Assembly: GCA_021789095.1 (NCBI GenBank)
Contig: JAJYJX010000036.1
Location: forward strand, 1 to 16,429
Direction of reading: 5' to 3'
Length of the DNA stretch: 16,429 nucleotides
DNA from: a bacterium
Lineage (GTDB): Bacteria; JAMCPX01
The notes below the pieces were generated by a model. The model did not search any database. It saw only the letters and a program-made list of their open reading frames with translations, and was not told where the DNA came from. Shown here in pieces: positions 7,456 to 13,986 of this stretch (positions are counted from its first letter, which is position 1; every line of letters starts with the position of its first letter). A program made the position numbers and the translations under genes.

Positions 7456-7488
7456 GAACAAACTTTCCTATTGCATTTTGGGGGTTAA
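7456..7488 (+). repeat. Direct repeat copy 2, overlapping the stop of the COG3581-like gene
   Basis: This is the second copy of the 3765-3797 repeat (core CAAACTTTCCTATTGCATTT), about 27 of 33 bases the same. Here the matching left palindrome arm is missing, so it is a half element. Its last bases include the TAA stop of the - strand gene (complement of 7485-7487). It lies 80 bases after def, in the same orientation as copy 1. Confidence 0.75.
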
Positions 7489-8855
7489 TGGAGGAACGCG
7501 TTCTTATGTTCCCTGACTCTCTTCGCCTGCACTGACATCGTTTCGAGCAGCCTGCGCTGGTTTGCAGATATGCTCGGTCCCTCGCAGTCTATTGCGGTAT
7601 ACGGCACCTCGAACTTGTTGGCCAATGATCTCAGGATAGCCTGGGAATTCATTGCAGGCTGGCAGTTGAATGAACCTACGTTTATCATGCCGTCATACAC
7701 GTTTGTTTTCAATGAGGTAACGAATCTTCCGACCGTGACAGGCGTTTCGTTGAACCCGCTTATGCTTACGTACTTATGCCCCTCGCATAGAATGTCAAGA
7801 AACGGTATATGCCTGTCGAACACAAGCCCGGACCCTTCGGCTATCTTCCTTATATTTCTCTGTATGCGGTCGATTATGGTCATGTGCATCCTCATCCTCA
7901 GGGTAGTGTAGGCCTCTTTAAGGTTGTTCTTCGGACTGAAAAAAGACCTCAGGATGGAAGAAGTTTTAAATTGTTCTTTGGGATCAGTAATGCCCCTCTT
8001 TACCCCGTATCTGATCAAGTCTTCCGATTCAAGAAACAGCACACCTTCGGCAAAATCTACAATCTTTGGTATAATACCCTCCCCGATAAAATATTCCGAT
8101 ATGGGATAGTGAACAAACATAACATTCAGACCGCCGAAAAGCAGCACCCTGGGTGTCTTTCTTATGTCCGCCTTTAATGAAATTTTCTTAAGATTTACCG
8201 CCCATTTTCTGAGGCAGGATTTTACCGCGGATCGACCATTCCTTGCAGCATCCACCACCCTGTCTGTCTCATTTTTGAATATCTCCATTGCATGCTCTTT
8301 ATCCTTCGCAAGGCACAACAGAGAAGCCTCGGCCTCATCCATTATATCCCCGGTTATGACTGCGGTCATGAGCTCCATGGCGATTGAATCACCCTTGCTT
8401 ATGTAATTATTTCTGATGCCGGGATTTGCCAGAAAAACTATATTTTCTTTTTTAAGCCTGCGGGCAAATGTGTCCCATACAATCGGCCATGCACCGTTCT
8501 GGCACGGTCCTTCCTGATCAAGGTTATAATAGAGCGAGATCTCATTGTTACCCCTGTTCTCGACAATATCGCGGTATGTTGCCCCTATCATTGAAACACA
8601 CGGCAGGCACTCCCTGCCTGAGCACAGGTTTTTTGCATACTGCAGAACCTCCTGTGTCGTTCTGCCTGTAATCCTGGTCTTCCATCCCAGCTTGTGAAAA
8701 ACATTTGTCATAAGCCTGCTGGTGTACGGGCTCGTATCTATTGCCCATACGTGGACCACACTGGGATCATCGAGACTTACCTTACGCCCGTTGCTGTCAA
8801 CGATGTATTTATAGTCTTCGGAAAACCTGGCTACCCTGAACCCGGTGTCTGTCAC
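7485..8855 (-). CDS. COG3581-like partner of a CoA-dehydratase-type activase
   Basis: This 456-residue protein resembles the C-terminal third of large 2-hydroxyacyl-CoA dehydratase activase fusions (COG3581, distantly like HgdB-type FeS subunits). Visible motifs are a cysteine cluster CSGRECLPC (C78, C83, C86), LDQEGPCQNG (C118), a middle FGGLNVMFVHYP segment, and late cysteines C398 (SFNCQP) and C424 (DCEGPS). These cysteines are likely ligands for one or more iron-sulfur clusters, but no cluster can be proven here. The start codon is GTG, overlapping the upstream TGA as GTGA, with AAAAAGGA about 10 bases before it, so it is coupled to the activase gene. The protein is cytosolic, with no signal peptide. 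The true substrate of this family is not established. Confidence 0.85.
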   Translation of the reverse strand: MTDTGFRVARFSEDYKYIVDSNGRKVSLDDPSVVHVWAIDTSPYTSRLMTNVFHKLGWKTRITGRTTQEVLQYAKNLCSGRECLPCVSMIGATYRDIVENRGNNEISLYYNLDQEGPCQNGAWPIVWDTFARRLKKENIVFLANPGIRNNYISKGDSIAMELMTAVITGDIMDEAEASLLCLAKDKEHAMEIFKNETDRVVDAARNGRSAVKSCLRKWAVNLKKISLKADIRKTPRVLLFGGLNVMFVHYPISEYFIGEGIIPKIVDFAEGVLFLESEDLIRYGVKRGITDPKEQFKTSSILRSFFSPKNNLKEAYTTLRMRMHMTIIDRIQRNIRKIAEGSGLVFDRHIPFLDILCEGHKYVSISGFNETPVTVGRFVTSLKTNVYDGMINVGSFNCQPAMNSQAILRSLANKFEVPYTAIDCEGPSISANQRRLLETMSVQAKRVREHKNAFLH

Positions 8856-11788
8856 AGCACTGCCGTCCTTTTTCCCTGTTTGGGATTTGAAATATCTGTA
8901 CCTCTCCTGTGTCTTTCTTCTATTATGTCAAGGAATGCGCCGACGCGCGTATCGAAGCCTGCGTGAGCGGTGTGTGAGTCTATCTCGAGATAACAAAAGA
9001 TGTGTCCTGCAAGCTCCTCACGAATCAGGTGATAGATGCTCGCATCGGGCCCGCATGAAAAGCACGATACAAGGCAAATATACATGTTTGGATATTTCTT
9101 CACGTAAGAGACCGCATTGAGGATCTGCTGGGTAAAGTGCCATACATTCCTTTTATGGGGGCTTTTCCCGGTGACAGGCAGCATGTCTGCAGGCACTGCA
9201 TGATACCCTCTGCTGGAGATCTTTCTGGGAAGGGCGAGGTTCGTCTCTGAATAGCATGTTACGTAAGGCCGTCCGGCGATAATGACTGTAGGTTCACGCG
9301 AGGTTTTTCTTATAACCTCCATGCCGTACTCATGGTACCTCTTCCTGAAAGCAGTATAATAGGCAAATGCTTTACCGGCAGCCCTCTCGGCATCGATCCT
9401 TTTTATGTTGAGCTTCCCGGCTAAATTGCCTATTTCCTTTACGGTGACATCGACAAGATGATCAGAAAATCCTATGTGGGGAGAAAGCAATCTTCCGGCA
9501 GTATGCTCAAAGGTATTTTTAATTATGCCCGGCATTATGACCGTGGTGGGGCACAGGTAACCGTGTGCGCTGCCGCTGCCGATCTCTCCTTCGATCATGT
9601 ACGGCAGGAGTATAAAGTCGGTATTCCTGAAGCTTAAATCGTAAACCGCTCCGTGTGCAATCTCGCACGGATAACACATGGCAGCCTTTGTCATTTCATT
9701 GCCTTTTCTGGAGAACTCCGACAGCACCGCGTTGTAGCCGAGTTCGTTTATCAGTTTTGCATAAAACGGGAAATACTCGAATGTTGTAAGCGCCATAGGC
9801 AGGCCGATCGTGCCGAGGGGGGCTTTAATCTTTTCCGGAGAGAATTCATCGAACATTATCCTTGTTCTTTCAGCAACGTAATCCGTGCCCTCTTGAACGG
9901 ATTTTCCCCTGTGCCTCCTTATTTCATATTTCGAGCAAAGCCCTCCGAACGGATACTTCCTGTCCCTGACGGATATTATCTGGACCTCGCATTTACTGTC
10001 GCACGCCGGGCATCTGAATGTATTCCTGACTTCGATGCCGCCTTTTACAAGTTCATCGAGCCTGTAGTCCTTTTCTTCGGCATGACCGTTTTTGAGCAGA
10101 TCCATGGTCATGAGTACAGTACCGACACATCCCATAAGCTCAGGGCGGGGAGGCACAATGACCTTCCTTCCTGTCCTTGCTGCCATGGCGAGCGCCACAA
10201 GGTTGTTTAATGCCACACCCCCCTGGAAAAGGATGTGGTTGCCGATTGTGCGCACGCCTACGATGCGGGATATGTAATTATCGGCAATGGAATAGACCAG
10301 GCCCGCTATCACATCATTCTGTCCTGCTCCCTGCTGCAGGGCATTGCGCAGGTCCGTATTGATGAACGCAGCGCACCTTTCTCCAAAGGCGATCGGGGAT
10401 TCGCTTTCTCCGGCCCTCCGGCTTATCTCGTAAACAGGAATGCCCATGTCAACGGAAACGGACTCTTCGAGGAAGCTTCCTGTACCTGCGGAGCAGCCCT
10501 CGTTCATGGCATAATCTATCGGTACGCCTTTCAGGAACGATATAAATTTGGAGTCCTGACCGCCGATCTCGAATACTGTGTCGACCTCGGGCACTTCCTC
10601 AGCGGCAGCCCTTGCGTGAGCAAGTATCTCATTAAAGCTGAGGCAGCTTCCGAGATATACCGAAACCATCTCCCTGCCCGAACCTGTCACAGCGGCCTGT
10701 AGTATCCGTATATAGGTATTGTCCACCTGCTTTATAATCTCCCTCAGGCATCTTTGAGTTGCGGCCACGGGGTTGCCGTGGGTGCGCAGGTAACAGCTTG
10801 CACCTATTGAACCGTCGGATATGTTGTAAAGCACTGCCTTTGTTGTTGTCGAACCAGCATCAACACCCAGTATATATGAGGCTCCTGCCGAAGGTTTCCT
10901 TACCTCATCCGTCCTTGCCCTGTAATCAAGGAGATCTGCAGACTCTTTCAAAGGCTTGAGTCTGTCAAAGGATACGTCCGATGATTTTTTTATGGTGCTG
11001 CCGGGAATGTTCATAGCGGTATCGTGCGGTACATCCCCAGCAAGAAGAGAAGCTCCGAAAGCCTCAAGGTACCGGCTTTCCTCGATAATCCTTATATCCG
11101 AATCAGGAAGTTCTTTTTTCAGGTTTTCGATGAAAGGCTTGTTAAGGACAACACCGCCGGAGATTAAGATCGTACGCTTTGACCACTGTGACAGCTCTAT
11201 CATCTTGCAAACCTTTTTTGCCAGGTCTGCAATAAGCGTTTTGGATATATCACCCGGTGTGCATTCTCCCTTGTTCAGCCTGTGCGTTGCGTCAGACTTG
11301 CAATGGACAGAGCATCTGGTTGCTAAAGGTACTATTTTACCGCTGTAGCTTGCTTTAATGCCTTCTTCCAGGTTAAATCCCATCCTTTGAAGCTGCTGAA
11401 CGATAAACTCTCCTGTACCTGCAGCGCATTTTGACGAAGATATGATGTTGCTTATCCTCCCGTCCTTGATCGTATAAACAATGAAGGTTTCTCCTCCCAG
11501 CGACAGTATTATATCAGGTTTAAGGCGGTAATGTGCCAGTACCTTTTCAAGGCACTCTGTCTCCGAACGGTATGGCAGATCAAGAAGAGCCCTTGCCGCC
11601 TGCCCGGTAACAACAATGTTAGAACCTTTACCATCGGCGTGTTTTTCCAGAATTTCCAGAACCTTTTTCCGTGGGTTGCCCTCGTGGCGGACGACCTCTG
11701 CAACCTGATGCCCGCTAACGGTCCTTCTGACCCACTTTACAGAAACGGCACCGATTTCCAGTCCTTCTAATAACTCTGTTTTGTCCAT
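8852..11788 (-). CDS. Double BadF/HgdC-type activase with DUF2229 region
   Basis: This 978-residue cytosolic protein has three parts. Residues 1 to about 255 are an ASKHA activase module with KCAAGTGEF (C121) and CSVHC (C159, C163); its first phosphate loop is weak (LEIGAVSVKWV). Residues about 304-565 are a second, canonical module: YILGVDAGSTTTKAVLYN, FEIGGQDSKF, EGCSAGTGSF (C432), ERCAAF (C472) and FQGGVALN. Residues about 590-960 are DUF2229/COG3580-like, with CPACDSKC (C593, C596, C600) plus C618, MCYPCE (C705, C708), C746 and CFSCG (C909, C912). Known HgdC/BadF activases couple ATP hydrolysis to low-potential electron transfer from a [4Fe-4S] cluster shared between two subunits. Here two activase modules on one chain could make the dimer internally. 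No hgdAB- or bcr-type dehydratase is adjacent, so the electron acceptor is unknown. It is followed by the 4-base-overlapping COG3581-like gene. Confidence 0.9.
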   Translation of the reverse strand: MDKTELLEGLEIGAVSVKWVRRTVSGHQVAEVVRHEGNPRKKVLEILEKHADGKGSNIVVTGQAARALLDLPYRSETECLEKVLAHYRLKPDIILSLGGETFIVYTIKDGRISNIISSSKCAAGTGEFIVQQLQRMGFNLEEGIKASYSGKIVPLATRCSVHCKSDATHRLNKGECTPGDISKTLIADLAKKVCKMIELSQWSKRTILISGGVVLNKPFIENLKKELPDSDIRIIEESRYLEAFGASLLAGDVPHDTAMNIPGSTIKKSSDVSFDRLKPLKESADLLDYRARTDEVRKPSAGASYILGVDAGSTTTKAVLYNISDGSIGASCYLRTHGNPVAATQRCLREIIKQVDNTYIRILQAAVTGSGREMVSVYLGSCLSFNEILAHARAAAEEVPEVDTVFEIGGQDSKFISFLKGVPIDYAMNEGCSAGTGSFLEESVSVDMGIPVYEISRRAGESESPIAFGERCAAFINTDLRNALQQGAGQNDVIAGLVYSIADNYISRIVGVRTIGNHILFQGGVALNNLVALAMAARTGRKVIVPPRPELMGCVGTVLMTMDLLKNGHAEEKDYRLDELVKGGIEVRNTFRCPACDSKCEVQIISVRDRKYPFGGLCSKYEIRRHRGKSVQEGTDYVAERTRIMFDEFSPEKIKAPLGTIGLPMALTTFEYFPFYAKLINELGYNAVLSEFSRKGNEMTKAAMCYPCEIAHGAVYDLSFRNTDFILLPYMIEGEIGSGSAHGYLCPTTVIMPGIIKNTFEHTAGRLLSPHIGFSDHLVDVTVKEIGNLAGKLNIKRIDAERAAGKAFAYYTAFRKRYHEYGMEVIRKTSREPTVIIAGRPYVTCYSETNLALPRKISSRGYHAVPADMLPVTGKSPHKRNVWHFTQQILNAVSYVKKYPNMYICLVSCFSCGPDASIYHLIREELAGHIFCYLEIDSHTAHAGFDTRVGAFLDIIEERHRRGTDISNPKQGKRTAVL

Positions 11789-11810
11789 TTTATCTGCTCT
11801 TAATTTTTAT

Positions 11811-11870
11811 ACAAAAAAGTCTATTTGAAAAGGAGGGAACAAGCAACCCTCGCTATTAAACTTTTTTTGT
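11811..11870 (-). terminator. Probable terminator hairpin after hemL
   Basis: Reading the - strand from the hemL stop, an outer arm ACAAAAAAAGT (11870-11860) pairs with ACTTTTTTGT (11820-11811), with one bulged A. An inner GAGGG (11851-11847) pairs with CCCTC (11837-11833). The outer 3' arm supplies a T-run, as in bidirectional A-tract/T-tract terminators. It begins directly after the hemL stop and ends 22 bases before the activase start. Partial read-through to the activase gene is possible. Confidence 0.5.
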
Positions 11871-13157
11871 TTATATCTTTCTGAATGCATCATATGCGTG
11901 TCTGATTGTCCTGTCTATGTCACTGGGAGTGTGCGCCATCGAAACAAAATGTGCTTCAAACTGTGACGGAGGCAGGTATATACCCTTTTCAAACATCAGC
12001 CGGAAAAACTGTGCATACTGCTTTGTGTCGGATGTCATGGCCGATTGCAGGTCTTTTACGGGTCTGTTCGTAAAGAAGGGCGTGAACATGGATGCAATGG
12101 AGTTTATGGTCACCCTTTTGCCTGCAAGCCTTGCAGCATCCTTTAGTCCGTCTACCAGGTGTCCCGTTTTCTTTTCCATCTCACTGTAAAATCCAGGTCT
12201 TGACTTTATCTCTTTTATGGTTGCTATGCCTGCTGCCATTGCAACAGGGTTGCCGGAAAGTGTGCCTGCCTGGTAAACGGGTCCGTCCGGAGATATAAGC
12301 TTCATGATGTCCTTTTTGCCGCCGTAAGCTCCTACAGGCATTCCTCCTCCTATGATCTTGCCGATCGTTGTCATATCAGGCACCGCATTGAATACACCCT
12401 GTGCTCCTGAGAAAGAGATCCTGAATCCCGTGATTACCTCGTCGAATACCAGGACCGTACCGTACTTTGAAGCGAGTTCCCTGAGTGTTTCAAGGAACCC
12501 GGGCTCGGGCAGCACTACACCCATATTACCTGCGACAGGTTCTACGATGACAGACGCTATGTCATGACCATGCTCACCCATGAGTTTCGCTAATGCCCCG
12601 ATGTTGTTGTAAGGAAGTGTTAAGGTATTTTCCGCAAATGCTCTTGGTATGCCCGGACTGGACGGTGTGCCCAGCGTTGTAAGCCCCGAGCCTGCCTTGA
12701 TGAGAAATTGGTCTGAATGACCGTGGTACCCGCCCTCAAATTTTACAATCTTGTCCCTTTTTGTATATGCCCTTGCAACGCGCACAGCGCTCATGGTAGC
12801 CTCGGTGCCCGAACTTACCATCCTTACGAGTTCTATGGACGGGTATGCCTCTTGAACGAGCTCTGCCAGCCTTATCTCATTCGGGCAGAGTGTGCCGAAG
12901 CTTGTCCCGTTCCTTATCGCCCTCCTTATGGCGTTCAGCACCTTTATATTGCCATGACCCAGGATCATCGGCCCCCAGGACATACAGTAGTCGATATACC
13001 TGTTGCCGTCTGCATCGTAAAGCCTGTCCCCTTTCGCCCTTGTCACAACGATCGGATCGTCGCCGACCGCATGAAATGCCCTTACAGGGCTATTTACGCC
13101 GCCTGGCATAAGCGTATTAGCTTTTATAAAGTAATTATTTGAATGCGGCCGTTTCAT
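11871..13157 (-). CDS. hemL: Glutamate-1-semialdehyde 2,1-aminomutase
   Basis: This PLP enzyme converts glutamate-1-semialdehyde, the HemA product, to 5-aminolevulinate. The sequence has MPGGVNSPVRAF near the start, SSGTEATMSAVRVARA, GGYHGHSD, FDEVITGFR and the PLP-lysine motif TTIGKIIGGGMP (lysine about residue 267 of the 428-residue form). I chose the ATG at 13157 over the longer ATG at 13184. AAAGGAG (13167-13173) sits 9 bases before it; relatives start near this point; and the best -35 (TTGACA) places the transcript start near or after the upper ATG. The 428-residue length matches the E. coli enzyme (426). It lies downstream of a DUF2378-like gene on the same strand and apart from hemACD, so its expression is probably set separately. 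Confidence 0.96.
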   Translation of the reverse strand: MKRPHSNNYFIKANTLMPGGVNSPVRAFHAVGDDPIVVTRAKGDRLYDADGNRYIDYCMSWGPMILGHGNIKVLNAIRRAIRNGTSFGTLCPNEIRLAELVQEAYPSIELVRMVSSGTEATMSAVRVARAYTKRDKIVKFEGGYHGHSDQFLIKAGSGLTTLGTPSSPGIPRAFAENTLTLPYNNIGALAKLMGEHGHDIASVIVEPVAGNMGVVLPEPGFLETLRELASKYGTVLVFDEVITGFRISFSGAQGVFNAVPDMTTIGKIIGGGMPVGAYGGKKDIMKLISPDGPVYQAGTLSGNPVAMAAGIATIKEIKSRPGFYSEMEKKTGHLVDGLKDAARLAGKRVTINSIASMFTPFFTNRPVKDLQSAMTSDTKQYAQFFRLMFEKGIYLPPSQFEAHFVSMAHTPSDIDRTIRHAYDAFRKI

Positions 13158-13187
13158 AGGATATTGCTCCTTTGGAATTTCCATAAC

Positions 13188-13216
13188 TTTAACATAAACG
13201 CATAATGATTTGTCAA
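13188..13216 (-). promoter_or_regulatory. Candidate promoter of hemL
   Basis: On the - strand, a perfect -35 TTGACA (13216-13211) is followed after 17 bases by GTTAAA (13193-13188), a poor -10 with about 3 of 6 consensus bases. The predicted transcript start, near 13181, would exclude the first in-frame ATG (13184) and keep the well-placed ribosome site for the ATG at 13157. The weak -10 could mean activator dependence, or that hemL is only transcribed from the upstream gene. Confidence 0.35.
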
Positions 13217-13245
13217 GGGAGAAAATGGAGCGAATAACTTGGAAG

Positions 13246-13806
13246 CTATTGTTTCCTGAATGTAAATTGAAGCTCAGTTATCTGATCTCCATAGCACTGG
13301 CATTTTGTGATTTTGGATTCTACGTCGGTATAGTTGCATGTTAGCAGGAATTGCTCCAGCCATCCCTGTACGCTTTTAACATGCGCTATGTCGATATCCG
13401 GGAAATCCGTTATTGTAAAGAGAGCCTCTGTATCGGAAGGTATGCTTACCTCGGCATGCCCGCTGTCGAAATAACTGTTCCACGCGCTCATGGCTCTTGT
13501 AATCCAAATCTTGGGCCCGGCAAAAGTCAGAAAGATCCTGTATATTGTAGAAAGATCATGTTTTGCGGACAATCTGCCCTGCTGTATGCAGTAAGATAGA
13601 TCACCGTTGCCGACGATTTTATCCAGGGTCTTCAGCAGGTCGGTATACAGCTTGTATGGATACCATGCTGTAAGGGCAATGTGTTTGTCCATGTAATCCC
13701 TTGTATCAGGAGGAAGTGAGTCTAATACCTTTGGGAGTACATCTTTCATGTCCTTTTTTATAAACTTTATTAATCCCAGGATTGGGACACCCTTTACCTG
13801 TGCCAT
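13246..13806 (-). CDS. DUF2378/TIGR02265-like protein
   Basis: This 186-residue protein resembles the family first named from Myxococcus paralogues (TIGR02265, Pfam DUF2378), which is related to haem-NO-binding-type folds. The match is by pattern: an N-terminal VKG followed by a helix and a LPPDTRDY segment, then TAWYPYKLYTDLLKTLDKI, GNGDLSYCIQQGRLSAKHDL, IYRIFLTFAGPKIWI and AWNSYFDSG, with a beta-rich C-terminal half. No biochemical function is known, and there is no obvious haem ligand to claim. The open frame extends to an ATG at 13833, but a promoter -10 (13825-13830) lies just downstream of that codon, so I take the ATG at 13806, which has AAAAGGA just upstream. hemL follows on the same strand after 88 bases, so the two may be co-transcribed. 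Confidence 0.7.
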   Translation of the reverse strand: MAQVKGVPILGLIKFIKKDMKDVLPKVLDSLPPDTRDYMDKHIALTAWYPYKLYTDLLKTLDKIVGNGDLSYCIQQGRLSAKHDLSTIYRIFLTFAGPKIWITRAMSAWNSYFDSGHAEVSIPSDTEALFTITDFPDIDIAHVKSVQGWLEQFLLTCNYTDVESKITKCQCYGDQITELQFTFRKQ

Positions 13807-13824
13807 GATTCCTTTTAAAAACAT

Positions 13825-13853
13825 ATTATACATAAGTCAACAAGTGGAGGCAA
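13825..13853 (-). promoter_or_regulatory. Sigma-70-type promoter of the DUF2378-like gene
   Basis: On the - strand, the -35 TTGCCT (13853-13848) and a perfect -10 TATAAT (13830-13825) are separated by exactly 17 bases. Transcription should start near 13818, about 12 bases before the ATG at 13806. The ATG at 13833, which opens the longer frame, lies inside the spacer and would not be transcribed from here. This is the best promoter match I found in the window. Confidence 0.6.
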
Positions 13854-13944
13854 TCACCATGGATGTTTATTTCATGGGTAAGCTCGTTAATTCTACATAG
13901 GTGGTGACGTGTACCCATTGTACAGGGATTGGTTTGCTTGAAAA

Positions 13945-13980
13945 ATATCCTTTATCGGGTATGTTCATATCAAAGGATAT
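13945..13980 (+). promoter_or_regulatory. Hairpin covering the Shine-Dalgarno of the GT-C-like gene
   Basis: ATATCCTTT (13945-13953) and AAAGGATAT (13972-13980) are perfect 9-base inverted repeats with an 18-base loop. The right arm contains AAAGGA (13972-13977), the ribosome site for the TTG start at 13987, 9 bases further on. In an mRNA starting upstream of 13945 the site would be paired and translation lowered. The same palindrome could instead be a protein-binding operator. Confidence 0.45.
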
Positions 13981-13986
13981 AAATTA

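Noticed and set aside
3765-7488. CRISPR-like repeats
   Set aside because: There are only two imperfect copies, 3.7 kb apart with genes between them and no regular spacers.
9653-10210. 185-codon open frame on the + strand inside the activase gene
   Set aside because: It lies wholly antisense to a gene with clear family motifs, its translation has no domain-like pattern, and it is explained by the codon bias of the real gene.
11800-11811. TATAAA as a -10 for the activase gene (complement strand)
   Set aside because: No acceptable -35 lies 15-19 bases upstream, and the site overlaps the terminator hairpin; too weak to list as a promoter.
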